Source: Blastococcus saxobsidens (GTDB taxonomy: Bacteria; Actinomycetota; Actinomycetes; Mycobacteriales; Geodermatophilaceae). From it: 64,000 bases of DNA. Positions 1-8,650 of the stretch are shown in pieces (position 1 is the stretch's first letter; every line of letters starts with the position of its first letter). Location of the stretch: the NCBI RefSeq assembly GCF_002938435.1, contig NZ_POQT01000013.1, positions 1 to 64,000 of the forward strand. Reading direction: 5' to 3'. Position numbers and translations under genes: made by a program. The notes under the pieces are model-generated. The model had not been told where the DNA came from, ran no database searches, and saw only the letters and a list, made by a program, of their open reading frames with translations.

Positions 1-2728
1 CGGCCAGCGTGATCGGCAGGACGGAGCGGGTCAGCTCACCGAGCCGCGCCTGCACCCCGGCGGGTGGGGCCGCGCCCCCGGCGGCCCGTGCGGCGCGCCC
101 GGCCTGCGTCGCGGAACCGACGGCGACGACGACGGCCCGGCCGCGGCCGGCCACGACCGTGGTGCCGTCGAAGAGCATGCAGGTGCGGTCGCCGACCTCG
201 GCCCCGGGCGTCGCGGGCAGCGACTTGCCGACCGACAGCGACTCCCCGGTGAGCCCGGACTCGTCGACCTCCAGGTCCTCGGCGTCCAGCAGCCGGGCGT
301 CGGCGGCCACGACGTCGCCGGCCTCGACGAGCACGACGTCGCCGACGCGGAGCGCGGTCGCGGGCACCTCCTCGGCGCCGCCGTCGGTCTCCCGGCGCAC
401 GCAGCTGTCCTGCTCCAGCAGCAGCTCCTCCAGCGCGGTCTCGGCGCGGAGCCGCTGCAGGCCGCTGACCAGCGCGTTGATGACGGTGACGCTGCCGACC
501 AGGATCGCGTCGGTGGCGTCGCCGAGGACGGCGGTCGCCGCGGCCCCGGTGGCCAGGATCGGAGTGAGCGGATCGGCCAGCTCGGCGCCGACGGTGCGGG
601 CGAACCTCGCCGGACCGTGGACGACGGGATGCTTCCGGACCCGCTGCGCGGCGGCCGCGAGGCGGGTCGGCGGGTGCGCGTCGTCGCCGGGCAGGTCGGC
701 CAGCCGGCGCCGGACGTCGTCGGGTTCGAGCGCGTGCCACGGGGTGTGCACGGTGGGCGGAGGCACCGGGCGGCGGGCGGTGCGGACGGCGGCCCAGGTG
801 CCGGTGGCCATCGTCGTGGCGGTGGCCCACTTGCCCGGGGTGGTGGCCTTCCGCTGGCCGTGGAGCGGGCTGCCGACGGCGGCGAGCAGGGCACCGAGCA
901 CGTTGCCGGTGAGCGAGGCGCTCGCCGCGCGCCGGCCGAACGCCTTCGCGTCCGCCGTCGCGGGAACGATCCGGCAGGCGTCGGCGAGGCCGGACCCGGT
1001 GACGAGGTCGGCGCCCCACGCCGGCGCCCGGCCCTCGAGGACGGGGGCCACCGCGATGTCGGCGGCGGTGAGGGCGAGGCCGTCGGTGGCGGAGACCAGC
1101 AGCACGCCATGGCCGTCCTCCTGCTGGCCGCGGACGACCGCCACGAGAGCTTCGTCGACGACCTCGTCGGCCAGTCCGGCGATCTCGCGGGCGCTGACGT
1201 GCGGGGTGAGGACCAGCCGCAGGCCGGCGTCCGTGGCCGCGGAGAGCAGCGCCTCGGCGTACGGATCGAGCTCGGGGGCGATCGTGACCGTGCCGACCCG
1301 CCGGCGTCCGGAGAGCAGCGAGCGGACCTCGCCGCCCGGGGCGTCGTCCGTGGCTCGCGGCGGCCCGAGCCGGACGCCGTCCGGACCGGTGCCGGCGAGC
1401 AGCCGGGTGGCCGCCGTCCAGACCGCGGCGTCGTCCCAGTCGTCGTCCTCGCCGGTCGCCTCGACCACCACGCGCGGGCCGGTGCAGAGGGTGGCGCCGT
1501 CGACGACGAGGGTGTCGACGCGGTCGAGCCGGCGGTAGGCCGAGCCGTCGAGCGGGAGGACGCCCCGGCGGGACATGAGCAGGCCCAGCGAGGTGGCGAA
1601 GGACTCCCGGCCGAAGACGGCGGCGCGCGGGGTGAGCGCCTTCATCAGGTCCGCGGAGCGGCCGGGCCGGCGGGTGAGGGCGAGCAGGCCGAGCGCGGCG
1701 GCGAGCTCGGTGGGGCCGAGCCGGGCGCGGTAGCTCTCGACGGGGCCGGCCGGCAGGGGAGCGGGCCGGGACCGCGGGGGTGGCAGCGGCTCGGCGTCGT
1801 CGTCCGGTTCGGGCAGGCACAGCTCCCGCTCCCGGCGGCCCCACACCTGGCGCCGGGCGCGCACCTCGAGGGCCCGCTGGATGGCCGCGGCCGCGTTGAG
1901 CGCCGGCACGGTGGGGCTCTGGGTGAGGGAGTGCAGCAGTGCGCTGGTGCCCTCGAAGGCGAGCTCGGTGCCGACCGTGCCGATGCGGTCGGAGACCGCC
2001 CGCTTGAGCCACTGCTGGGTGTCCAGCAGGGCCATGAGCAGGGTGGCGTGCCGGGTGAGCGCGGGGATCGGCAGCGCCTTGGCCACCGCGGCCACGCCGA
2101 CGGCGGCGGTGTCGACCGCCGCGGCGGCGATCGCGGCCAGCAGCGGTTCGAGGTCGGCCGGGTGGTCGGGGCGCTCGGGGAAGATGCCGGTGCCGCCGCG
2201 CGCCTGCTCGATCTCGGTGACGACGCCGACGACGTCCTCGATGCCGACGCGGCGGGAGTCGACGGCGACGAGCACCCGGCCGACGACGTCGTTGACCGTG
2301 GCCCACTCGACGCCCTCGAGCCGTTCCAGGTGGCGGCGCAGCGCGCGCTTGGCCTCCGGGGTCTCGTCGTCGGCGGCGAGCTCGACCTGCAGCCGGTCGC
2401 GGTCGCCCCAGACCCGCCGGGTGTGCCGGGCGCTGGGCGGTTCGACCATGCCCTTGGCGGCGTCGACCAGGTCGTGCAGGTGGCCGCGGGGGAGGGGGTC
2501 GGCGCCGGTGACCAGGGTGCCGATCGCCCGGGTCCCGGAGACCGCCGCGTGCTTGGCGAGGTGCAGCGAGCCGGACACCCCGGCGCGGACAGCCCGGGTC
2601 GTCGTCCCACCGACCAGGCCGGCGCCGACGAGGACCGGGACGGCGGCCAGCGCGGCGGTGTCGGTCGCCAGGGAGGCGAGCTCGTGCGCGGCGCTGCGGG
2701 CGGAGGCGAGCCGGCGGAGCAGAGCCAT
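1..2728 (-). CDS. CtpI-like P-type cation ATPase, C-terminal part cut off by the window edge
   Basis: The reading frame opens at an ATG at 2728 behind a strong ribosome site (GGAGGG, 6 bases upstream) and stays open to base 1, giving 909 codons. It starts MALLRRLASARSAAHEL. Around residue 826 it has DESGLTGES, the actuator-domain loop of P-type ATPases, followed by typical sequence (DRTCMLFDGTTVVAGRG). A degenerate HAD-like stretch (DTLVVDGA, near residue 406) lies before it, where a normal pump has nothing similar. That long N-terminal extension matches the very large mycobacterial CtpI/CtpH pumps of about 1,500-1,600 residues. The catalytic DKTGT and the remaining membrane helices would lie off the window. 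The transported ion cannot be told. Confidence 0.85.
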   Translation of the reverse strand, partial: MALLRRLASARSAAHELASLATDTAALAAVPVLVGAGLVGGTTTRAVRAGVSGSLHLAKHAAVSGTRAIGTLVTGADPLPRGHLHDLVDAAKGMVEPPSARHTRRVWGDRDRLQVELAADDETPEAKRALRRHLERLEGVEWATVNDVVGRVLVAVDSRRVGIEDVVGVVTEIEQARGGTGIFPERPDHPADLEPLLAAIAAAAVDTAAVGVAAVAKALPIPALTRHATLLMALLDTQQWLKRAVSDRIGTVGTELAFEGTSALLHSLTQSPTVPALNAAAAIQRALEVRARRQVWGRRERELCLPEPDDDAEPLPPPRSRPAPLPAGPVESYRARLGPTELAAALGLLALTRRPGRSADLMKALTPRAAVFGRESFATSLGLLMSRRGVLPLDGSAYRRLDRVDTLVVDGATLCTGPRVVVEATGEDDDWDDAAVWTAATRLLAGTGPDGVRLGPPRATDDAPGGEVRSLLSGRRRVGTVTIAPELDPYAEALLSAATDAGLRLVLTPHVSAREIAGLADEVVDEALVAVVRGQQEDGHGVLLVSATDGLALTAADIAVAPVLEGRAPAWGADLVTGSGLADACRIVPATADAKAFGRRAASASLTGNVLGALLAAVGSPLHGQRKATTPGKWATATTMATGTWAAVRTARRPVPPPTVHTPWHALEPDDVRRRLADLPGDDAHPPTRLAAAAQRVRKHPVVHGPARFARTVGAELADPLTPILATGAAATAVLGDATDAILVGSVTVINALVSGLQRLRAETALEELLLEQDSCVRRETDGGAEEVPATALRVGDVVLVEAGDVVAADARLLDAEDLEVDESGLTGESLSVGKSLPATPGAEVGDRTCMLFDGTTVVAGRGRAVVVAVGSATQAGRAARAAGGAAPPAGVQARLGELTRSVLPITLA

Positions 2729-2880
2729 GACGCCCCCTCCGTGTGACGACGGTCACTGTGAACCGTACGTCGCCGGCCGGTCGGCGGCAGCACTCCGATG
2801 CGTGGCAGGCCTCGTCGCTCTCCGGGAGGCGGTCCGCGTGCCCCTCCACGGCAGCAGGCCTCCCGCTGACGGCCCGCATC

Positions 2881-2893
2881 TCACCGACGGTGA
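2881..2893. promoter_or_regulatory. Palindrome in the divergent ATPase / secreted-protein intergenic region
   Basis: The 276-base gap between the two divergent genes holds TCACCG-A-CGGTGA, a perfect 6+6 inverted repeat. A weaker GTGAC-4-GTCAC lies at 2743-2756 and a GTGAT-6-ATCAC at 2970-2985, the latter just ahead of the rightward start. This is a plausible operator region, but no regulator can be named. Confidence 0.3.
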
Positions 2894-3004
2894 CCGGATC
2901 CCGGTTGCTGCACCCCATCGAGGGACGCGTCTCGGATGGCGCACACCGAGCAGTGCCCTCTTACTGATGGTGATAGGTCGATCACTGTCGGTGGGAGGTA
3001 TGCG

Positions 3005-3802
3005 ATGTCGCAGGACGCTGTCGCTGCCCTCCGCCCTCCGAACGGGTCGACGCCGGTTCGTCGGGTGCTGCTGCTGGCCGGCCTCGGTGCCGGGCTGTGG
3101 TTGGCCGGCTCGGCCGCCTCGTCGGCCGCGGCCGCGGACGCGCCGCCGCCGTCGGCTCCGCTCGCCGCGCCGGTGCAGGCGCTCGCCGAACCGACCGACC
3201 GCCTGCTGTCCCGGGCGCCCACCGCGGTGGAACCGGTCGCTGTGGTCGGAGCGCCCGTCGTGGAGCCGGCCGTGGCGCCGGTGGCGCAGACGCCGATCCT
3301 CCCCGTGGTCGTCGGTGCGGTGGAGGACGTCGCCGCGCCGGTGGCCGCCCTCGTCCCGCCGGTGCCCGAGCCGCTGGTCCGGCCCGTCCCGGGCGACGTC
3401 GCGGACCTGGTGTCTGCTCCGACCGAAATGCCGGTCGCCGCCGACGTGGCCGGTGCGGAGCCCGTGCGCGGGCCGGCATCGTCGACGACGGAGGAGCAGC
3501 TCGACGTCCCGACCCCCGCCTCGGACGCCGCCGGTCCCGTTGTCGCCGCCGCCGGGACCCCGGCCGCCGACGGCACGGCAGCGCCGGTCGCCGTCCCCGG
3601 CGGGCACGGCATGCCGGTGCCCGGACCGGCCGCTGCGCCGGCGCCGGTGTCGGTCGGCGGACCGTCGTTCCCCGACCAGCCGGCGGCCGACCTGCCCCCG
3701 GGAGCGTCTCCCGCCGACGGCGCAGCGCTGGGCGCTGCCGCCGACCGTGCGCGCGACGCCGCAGCCGACCGCGCGTTCGACCCCGCCTTCGCTCCCGACT
3801 GA
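3005..3802 (+). CDS. Exported Ala/Pro/Val-rich protein of unknown function
   Basis: 265 residues from the ATG at 3005, which has GGGAGG just upstream; the in-frame ATG at 2936 has no such site. The N-terminus has a basic stretch, then a hydrophobic run (VLLLAGLGAGLWLAG) and an Ala-rich AASSAAAADA that looks like a signal-peptidase site near residue 45. The rest is low-complexity Pro-Val-Ala sequence without cysteines, as in linker-like actinobacterial surface proteins. No C-terminal membrane anchor or sorting signal is visible. It lies 86 bases upstream of the chaplin-like gene on the same strand, so a shared role at the cell surface is plausible. The function is unknown. Confidence 0.7.
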   Translation: MSQDAVAALRPPNGSTPVRRVLLLAGLGAGLWLAGSAASSAAAADAPPPSAPLAAPVQALAEPTDRLLSRAPTAVEPVAVVGAPVVEPAVAPVAQTPILPVVVGAVEDVAAPVAALVPPVPEPLVRPVPGDVADLVSAPTEMPVAADVAGAEPVRGPASSTTEEQLDVPTPASDAAGPVVAAAGTPAADGTAAPVAVPGGHGMPVPGPAAAPAPVSVGGPSFPDQPAADLPPGASPADGAALGAAADRARDAAADRAFDPAFAPD

Positions 3803-3844
3803 GGGCGCCCTGGTCAGCCCCCGAGCTGACCGCGGCCATCCCAC

Positions 3845-3862
3845 CCGGTCCGATCGGACCGG
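3845..3862. promoter_or_regulatory. 18-base perfect palindrome ahead of the chaplin-like gene
   Basis: CCGGTCCGATCGGACCGG is self-complementary over all 18 bases and ends 26 bases before the ATG at 3889. Its core GTCCGATCGGAC recurs exactly at 17989-18000, ahead of the glutamine-synthetase-like gene. It could be an operator or a hairpin in the mRNA leader. Confidence 0.4.
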
Positions 3863-3888
3863 TCCCTCAGTCAGAGAAGGAACCCCTC

Positions 3889-4914
3889 ATGAACGTGTGG
3901 ATGAAGCGCGGGCTGCAGACGGCCCTGTTCACCGGCGGCCTGCTCGCCGCCGGTACCGGCCTCGCGTCCGCCGACGAGACCGCGGTGGCGGTGACCGCGC
4001 CGGTCACCGTCACGGACAACACGCTGGCGCTGCTGGGTACGGCACCCGGCAGCACGCCGGCCGAGATCGAACTGCCGGCGATCGGTGGCACCGTGGCCGC
4101 CGACGTCGGCGGCGTGTCGGTCGCCGTCCCGATCACCATCGGCGGCAACGCCGCCGATGCCGGCGGGCTGGACGTGGCCCAGCCCTCGGCTGCTCCGGCC
4201 TCCGGTGGGTCCGCGGGGTCGGCGGTCGACGCGGACGTGCCGGTGACCGTGACCGGCAACGCGGTCGCGGTCCTCGGCTCCGCGACCGCGGCCGGTGCTC
4301 CGCCGGCCGACGGCGGCGCTGCGGCGCAGCCGGGCGGCGACGCGTCGCTCGTGGGCGTGGACGTGCCGGTCCTGGTGTGCGGGAACGCGGTGGCGGTCCT
4401 GGGTGATGCCGGTGCGAGCTGCACCGCCCCGGCGCCCGTCGCGGGCGGTTCGACGGACGGCGTCGGCGTCGTCGTGCCGGTTCTGGTGTGCGGGAACGCG
4501 GTGGCGGTCCTGGGTGATGCCGGCGCGAGCTGCGCCGCCCCGGCGCCCGTCGCGGGCGGTTCGGCGGACGGCGTCGGCGTCGAGGCGCCGGTCACCGTCT
4601 GCGGCAACGCCGTCGGGGTCCTCGGCGGTGCGAGCGCCACGTGCACCGGGCCGGCTGCGCCGGTCACGCCGGCCACGCCGACGTCCGGTCGGCCGGGCGC
4701 TTCCGTGGGCCTGGTGCCCGCCGGGGCAACGGGATCGCCGCGCGACGGGCTGAGCGGCGGAGCGGCGGTTCTCAGCAGCGCCGCCGGCACCGACGCGACG
4801 CTCGCCTACACCGGCACCGCCATCATCCGGGCGCTGCTCGGTGGGTTGTTGGCGTTCGTGCTGGGCCTCGGGCTGACGGTGCTCGGCCGCCGTCGGGCCC
4901 ACGGTCTGGGCTGA
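3889..4914 (+). CDS. Long chaplin-like surface protein with a LAxTG sorting signal
   Basis: 341 residues with a signal peptide ending around ASA-DET (residue 28). Six repeats of the form V-x-V-x-G-N-A-V-x-V-L-G follow. The last three carry paired cysteines (VLVCGNAVAVLGDAGASC twice, then VTVCGNAVGVLGGASATC), the pattern of the chaplin domain (DUF320). The C-terminus has LAYTG at about residues 305-309, a membrane helix (ALLGGLLAFVLGLGLTVLG) and RRRAHGLG, the layout of a class E sortase substrate. In Streptomyces, long chaplins of this design are covalently wall-anchored and help form hydrophobic amyloid surface layers. Here the number of repeats and the cysteine-free early ones are unusual. 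No sortase gene lies in the window. Confidence 0.8.
   Translation: MNVWMKRGLQTALFTGGLLAAGTGLASADETAVAVTAPVTVTDNTLALLGTAPGSTPAEIELPAIGGTVAADVGGVSVAVPITIGGNAADAGGLDVAQPSAAPASGGSAGSAVDADVPVTVTGNAVAVLGSATAAGAPPADGGAAAQPGGDASLVGVDVPVLVCGNAVAVLGDAGASCTAPAPVAGGSTDGVGVVVPVLVCGNAVAVLGDAGASCAAPAPVAGGSADGVGVEAPVTVCGNAVGVLGGASATCTGPAAPVTPATPTSGRPGASVGLVPAGATGSPRDGLSGGAAVLSSAAGTDATLAYTGTAIIRALLGGLLAFVLGLGLTVLGRRRAHGLG
4372..4593 (+). repeat. Tandem 111-base duplication inside the chaplin-like gene
   Basis: Two nearly identical 111-base units (4372-4482 and 4483-4593), each encoding 37 residues from LVCGNAVAVLGDAGASC through the Ala-Pro-Gly linker, sit head to tail. A third, diverged unit follows. The near identity suggests recent unit duplication, so repeat number may vary between strains. 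Confidence 0.85.
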
Positions 4915-4921
4915 TCCGGGA

Positions 4922-4961
4922 ACGACGGGCCCGGTCACCTGTCGGTGGCCGGGCCCGTCGT
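4922..4961. terminator. Strong hairpin between convergent genes
   Basis: A stem of about 18 base pairs (left arm 4922-4939, loop TGTC 4940-4943, right arm 4944-4961, one G-T wobble) lies between the stop of the chaplin-like gene at 4914 and the stop of the leftward gene at 4979. It is symmetric enough to serve both. Confidence 0.75.
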
Positions 4962-4978
4962 CCGGTTCGTCCTGGCCG

Positions 4979-5602
4979 TCACGCCATCTCGGGGACGCGC
5001 AGGTGGTGGAGGACGAGGTCGAACTCGGCCACCTCGGTGACGTCCATGTCCATCTGGCGGCTGAACTCCTCGCGCATGCCCATGACGTGCTCGCGGGAGG
5101 CCTCCATGGCCGTGCGGTCGGTGTAGACGGCGGTGACGCAGCCCAGGCCGCTCTGCGGCTCGGTCAGCAGGCTGAGGCTGCAGAAGCCGGGTAGGTCGTC
5201 CATCCGCGGGACGAGGCTCGTGCGGAAGACGTCGAGGACGCGGTCCATCGTGCCCGGGTCGACGCGGGTCCAGGTGACGCGGGCGCAGGCGTCGTCGCCG
5301 GCGGTGTGCATGCGGTGCATGACCGCGATCTCCCACTCCTGCACCTCGGCCCTGCGGGCGCCGAACTGCTCCGTGGCGCGCTCGCGCAGGGCGCGCACCC
5401 TCTCGCGGCTGCCGGCGATGGCCTCCTCGCTCTCCCAGGCGGTGGTGACGATGCAGCGACCGGAGTCCCGGTCGCAGAGCATCGACAGCCCGACGCAGCC
5501 GAGCATGTCACCGACAGCGGGCATGACGTTGTCGCGGACGTCGGCGATGCCGTCGTCCATGCGGTTGGGGTCGGCGGTGATGGTGGTGGTGCGGGCGTAC
5601 AT
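4979..5602 (-). CDS. Two-domain ABM-like (dimeric alpha-beta barrel) protein
   Basis: 207 residues from the ATG at 5602, which has GGGAGGG upstream; a longer in-frame start at 5686 lacks a ribosome site. The protein is two similar halves of about 100 residues. Each has a beta-strand opening, a CxxLSML or FCSLSLL core, a segment like VTTAWESEEAIAGSRE or VTAVYTDRTAMEASRE, and a D/E-rich end. This is the pattern of antibiotic-biosynthesis-monooxygenase-like domains, so one chain may form a pseudo-dimer. No substrate or cofactor can be inferred. Confidence 0.65.
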   Translation of the reverse strand: MYARTTTITADPNRMDDGIADVRDNVMPAVGDMLGCVGLSMLCDRDSGRCIVTTAWESEEAIAGSRERVRALRERATEQFGARRAEVQEWEIAVMHRMHTAGDDACARVTWTRVDPGTMDRVLDVFRTSLVPRMDDLPGFCSLSLLTEPQSGLGCVTAVYTDRTAMEASREHVMGMREEFSRQMDMDVTEVAEFDLVLHHLRVPEMA

Positions 5603-5804
5603 GACGCCCTCCCTTCCTGGGACAGGCGCGGCGCCCCTGCGGCGTCGCCGCGAAGGCCATGCTTCTCGGCTGCCGCCCGCTGTCAACGGGTGCGGACGTG
5701 GCCCGTCCTCCGCGGCTCAGGATGGAGCGGTCGGGCGTCGGGGGAGTGCGCCGTCCGACCGGTAGGGATCCGGCCGGGGCGACCGGATCCCTGACCGTCT
5801 GGGG

Positions 5805-6890
5805 TCAGCCCGCGACCGGGAACACCTGGCCGTCGACGGCGACGGTCACGGGGTCGAAGATCTCCCGGGTGACCGCCGCGTCGGCGTCGCCCGCGATGCC
5901 GCCGAGGTGGCTGAGCACCAGGTGCCCGACGCCGGCGTCCCTGGCCACCCGGCCGACGCCCTCCAGGTCGGTGTGGCTGTCGAGGATGTGCTCGAGCTGC
6001 GCTGGAGGGATGTTGGGCTGCTTCTTGTAGAAGTCCGCGTTGATGGCCTCGTGGATCAGGATGTCCGCTTCGGTGGCCAGCCGGACGACGTTGGGGTGCT
6101 CGGTCGTGTCTCCGGAGATCACCACCGAGCCGTACCTCGAGTCGAACCGGAAGGCGAACGACGGGAAGACCGGCGGGTGGTTGTTCAGCGTGGCCGTCAC
6201 GCGGACGTGGTCGTCCTGGTAGATCTGGAAGGGGTCCATCTCCGGGGCCGGGTTGCGGTCGACGTCCGCGCGGGCCGACTTCGGGATCTCGATGTCCTCC
6301 GCCTGCACCAGGTCGTCGAGCGGTGTCCGGCCCTCGTCGTGCACCCGGAGGTTGATGTCGTAGGCGTAGGTCTCCAGCAGGTCGCGGACGAACCGCTCGG
6401 TGCCGCCGGTGGGTGGCGGGATGTGGACCTCGGCGCCGTGCGGCAACCGCGCCGGCCCGGGACCGAGGACGCGGACCGGTTCGACGATGCCCTTCACGCC
6501 CGGGCCCCAGTTGTAGAGCAGGAGGGCGGGCACCTCGCTGATGTGGTCGGAGTGCAGGTGGGTGATGAACAGCGCGCGGAGCCGGTCCATGGTCAGGCCC
6601 GCGTCGGTCGCCTGCCGGACCATGCCGAGGCCCGCGTCGATCAGGTAGATGTTGCCGTCGACGACCACCGCGGTGGAGATGCCGATCCGCGGACCCCGGA
6701 TGGCCGGGCCGGCGCCGGTGCCCAGCGTGACGGCGAACATCCCCTCCTTCGGTACCTGTGCAGGCTGCTCGTCGGTGGCGGCAGCGGCGGACGAGCCGAG
6801 GGAGCCCAGGACGCCGGAGGCCACCACGGCGCCCGCGCCGACACCGAAGAGGGTCCGTCGGGACAGGCGACCGAACTCGGGAGAAGTCAT
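5805..6890 (-). CDS. Tat-exported metallo-beta-lactamase-fold hydrolase
   Basis: 361 residues. The N-terminus SRRTLFGVGAGAVVASGVLG is a twin-arginine signal followed by an Ala-rich cleavage region. The mature part has the MBL metal motif THLHSDHISE, a second motif region SGDTTEHPN and a late LSHLGG histidine, an order typical of RNase Z/ElaC-like and arylsulfatase-like MBL enzymes. Being exported, it is unlikely to process tRNA. A secreted or periplasmic hydrolase of small esters or sulfates is more likely. It ends 110 bases upstream of the MFS gene's stop and is on the same strand, so the two might be co-transcribed. Confidence 0.8.
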   Translation of the reverse strand: MTSPEFGRLSRRTLFGVGAGAVVASGVLGSLGSSAAAATDEQPAQVPKEGMFAVTLGTGAGPAIRGPRIGISTAVVVDGNIYLIDAGLGMVRQATDAGLTMDRLRALFITHLHSDHISEVPALLLYNWGPGVKGIVEPVRVLGPGPARLPHGAEVHIPPPTGGTERFVRDLLETYAYDINLRVHDEGRTPLDDLVQAEDIEIPKSARADVDRNPAPEMDPFQIYQDDHVRVTATLNNHPPVFPSFAFRFDSRYGSVVISGDTTEHPNVVRLATEADILIHEAINADFYKKQPNIPPAQLEHILDSHTDLEGVGRVARDAGVGHLVLSHLGGIAGDADAAVTREIFDPVTVAVDGQVFPVAG

Positions 6891-7000
6891 GTCAGTCCGT
6901 TCCGGCGCCGGCGCACCTGGGGGCCGGCGTCCGTGGAGTCAGATCGGGTGGGACCTGGCTCACACTAGGGCCGAGCCGTGACGCCGGCAGACCCGAGCGC

Positions 7001-8245
7001 TCAGGCGGGCACGGGTTCCAGCCGGCGCGCGTCGCGCCGGGTCGAGGCCGTGTGCGCGACGGCGGCGGCGACCACGATCGCCGCCGCGAGCGAAGGAGCG
7101 GCGAGTGCGGCGTCCGGGCCGAGCCGGTCGACGACGAGGCCGGTGACCGCGGAGGTGAGTGCCTGGCCGACGACGATCGCGGAACCGAGCATCGTCATGG
7201 TGGTCGCCGAGCGGCCGGCCGGGCTGTGGGCGGCGGCGAGGCTGTAGAGGGTGACCAGCGTCGGGCCGACGCCGCAGCCGAGGATCGCCAGCGCCACGAC
7301 GAGGCCGGTCACCGACCCGGCGTTGGCGTAGAGGAGTGCCCCGGCGAGCAGCAGCGACCCGAAGGCCAGCCAGCGCGCCCTGAGCGCGAACCGCTGGGGT
7401 AGCGCGGCGGTGCCGAGTGCCAGCACGGCGGAGCCGATGCCCATGATCCCGTAGAGCAGGCCGGCGCTGTCGCCGTCGCCGTCGGCGGCGAGGAACCCGG
7501 TGAGGCTGGTCAGGGTGGCGCCGAAGAAGAGGCCGACGCCGAGCGTGCCGACGACGACGGTGAGGAGCTTGAACCGGACGAGCTCGCGGGCGGGCGCCTG
7601 CTCGGTGTGCGTCTCGTTCGTGCCCTGGTGCAGCCGCCCGGAGGGGTGCAGGGCGAAGGCGGTGACGAAGACGAACGTCAAGGCGCTGGCGCCGGCGATG
7701 GCGACCCACGGGGCGATCGCGGTGGCGAGCAGCCCGACGAGGAACGGGCCGACGATGAAGACCATCTCGTCGGCGGCCGACTCGTAGGCCATCGTGCCGC
7801 TGAGCACCTTCTCGCGACGGTCGGGCTGCACCGAGCGGCGGATGATCGCCATCAGCCGGGTGCGGGACATGGGCGCGATCTGCGGCGCCGAGGCGCCGAT
7901 CAGCACCGACAGCGCGAGGACGACGACGTCGGCCGCAGTGCCGGCGACGACGAGCGGGAACACGCCGAGCAGGGCGGCGTTCGTCAGCCCGACCGGGACG
8001 AGCACCCGGCGCTGGCCGAACCGGTCGACGACGGCGCCGAGCAGCGGGCCGGCGAGCGCGGTGCCGAGGCCGGCGAAGGCGGAGTTGAGGCCACCGAGGG
8101 TGACCGAGCCGCGCTCGGCGACGACGAGCGTGAGCACCCCGACGATCATCATCGCGAACGGGAGCCGCGCGACGAACGCGAGCGGGAAGTAGGAGAGACC
8201 GGCGGAGCGGATGAGCGCGTTGCCGGTCGGGCGCGTGCGGAACAT
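7001..8245 (-). CDS. MFS transporter
   Basis: 414 residues of a strongly hydrophobic protein with about 12 predicted helices. It has a typical MFS half-way cytoplasmic loop (RRSVQPDRREKVLSGTMAYESAADE) and the motif-A-like segment GAVVDRFGQRRVL after helix 2. The N-terminus MFRTRPTGNALIRSAGLSYFP is characteristic of actinobacterial drug or metabolite exporters. No substrate can be assigned. The ribosome site before the ATG is weak, so translation may start slightly further in. Confidence 0.85.
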   Translation of the reverse strand: MFRTRPTGNALIRSAGLSYFPLAFVARLPFAMMIVGVLTLVVAERGSVTLGGLNSAFAGLGTALAGPLLGAVVDRFGQRRVLVPVGLTNAALLGVFPLVVAGTAADVVVLALSVLIGASAPQIAPMSRTRLMAIIRRSVQPDRREKVLSGTMAYESAADEMVFIVGPFLVGLLATAIAPWVAIAGASALTFVFVTAFALHPSGRLHQGTNETHTEQAPARELVRFKLLTVVVGTLGVGLFFGATLTSLTGFLAADGDGDSAGLLYGIMGIGSAVLALGTAALPQRFALRARWLAFGSLLLAGALLYANAGSVTGLVVALAILGCGVGPTLVTLYSLAAAHSPAGRSATTMTMLGSAIVVGQALTSAVTGLVVDRLGPDAALAAPSLAAAIVVAAAVAHTASTRRDARRLEPVPA

Positions 8246-8650
8246 GACCTCTGCTGCTGCGGATCGGGCGTGCCGCCTTGATCCGCCGGCGGAGCCGGCA
8301 GCAGGTAGTTACACACGGAACGTTCAGGAACTCCGGCGATCCTAGCTCCCGTCTGTTCAGGTGACCGAAGGGAAACGGCATCCCTGTTGAGCGAAGTGGC
8401 TCGCCGACACAGAGCCTCACGGATGTGCCACTGCGTCGGCTGGCGTAGAAGGCAGCGGTTCCGGTTCGTCGCCTGGAACGGCCGGCCGCGCTCAAGGCGC
8501 TGGCGGATGCCCGCGGAGGGCTTGAGGGGCGAAAGGGTCGCGTTGGACGAAGGGTGGTCCCGACACAACCGGCCTCCCAGCGGAGACGCGCGGGCTCGTT
8601 AGTGTCCTGAACCACTGTTTGTCAGCGTTGAGCGAAGGACGTCGAGCTGT
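8246..8650. other. 405-base intergenic region without a gene
   Basis: This gap separates the divergent MFS gene and the PD-(D/E)XK-like gene and should hold both promoters. Short frames in it have no ribosome sites or recognisable sequence. An 11-base direct repeat (GTTGAGCGAAG) occurs near 8384 and 8630. I see nothing else. Confidence 0.5.

Noticed and set aside
36-2918. A 960-codon minus-strand frame overlapping the P-type ATPase
   Set aside because: It is a different frame from the ATPase and translates to Arg/Gly repeats. The true frame is open to the window edge and contains the TGES motif.
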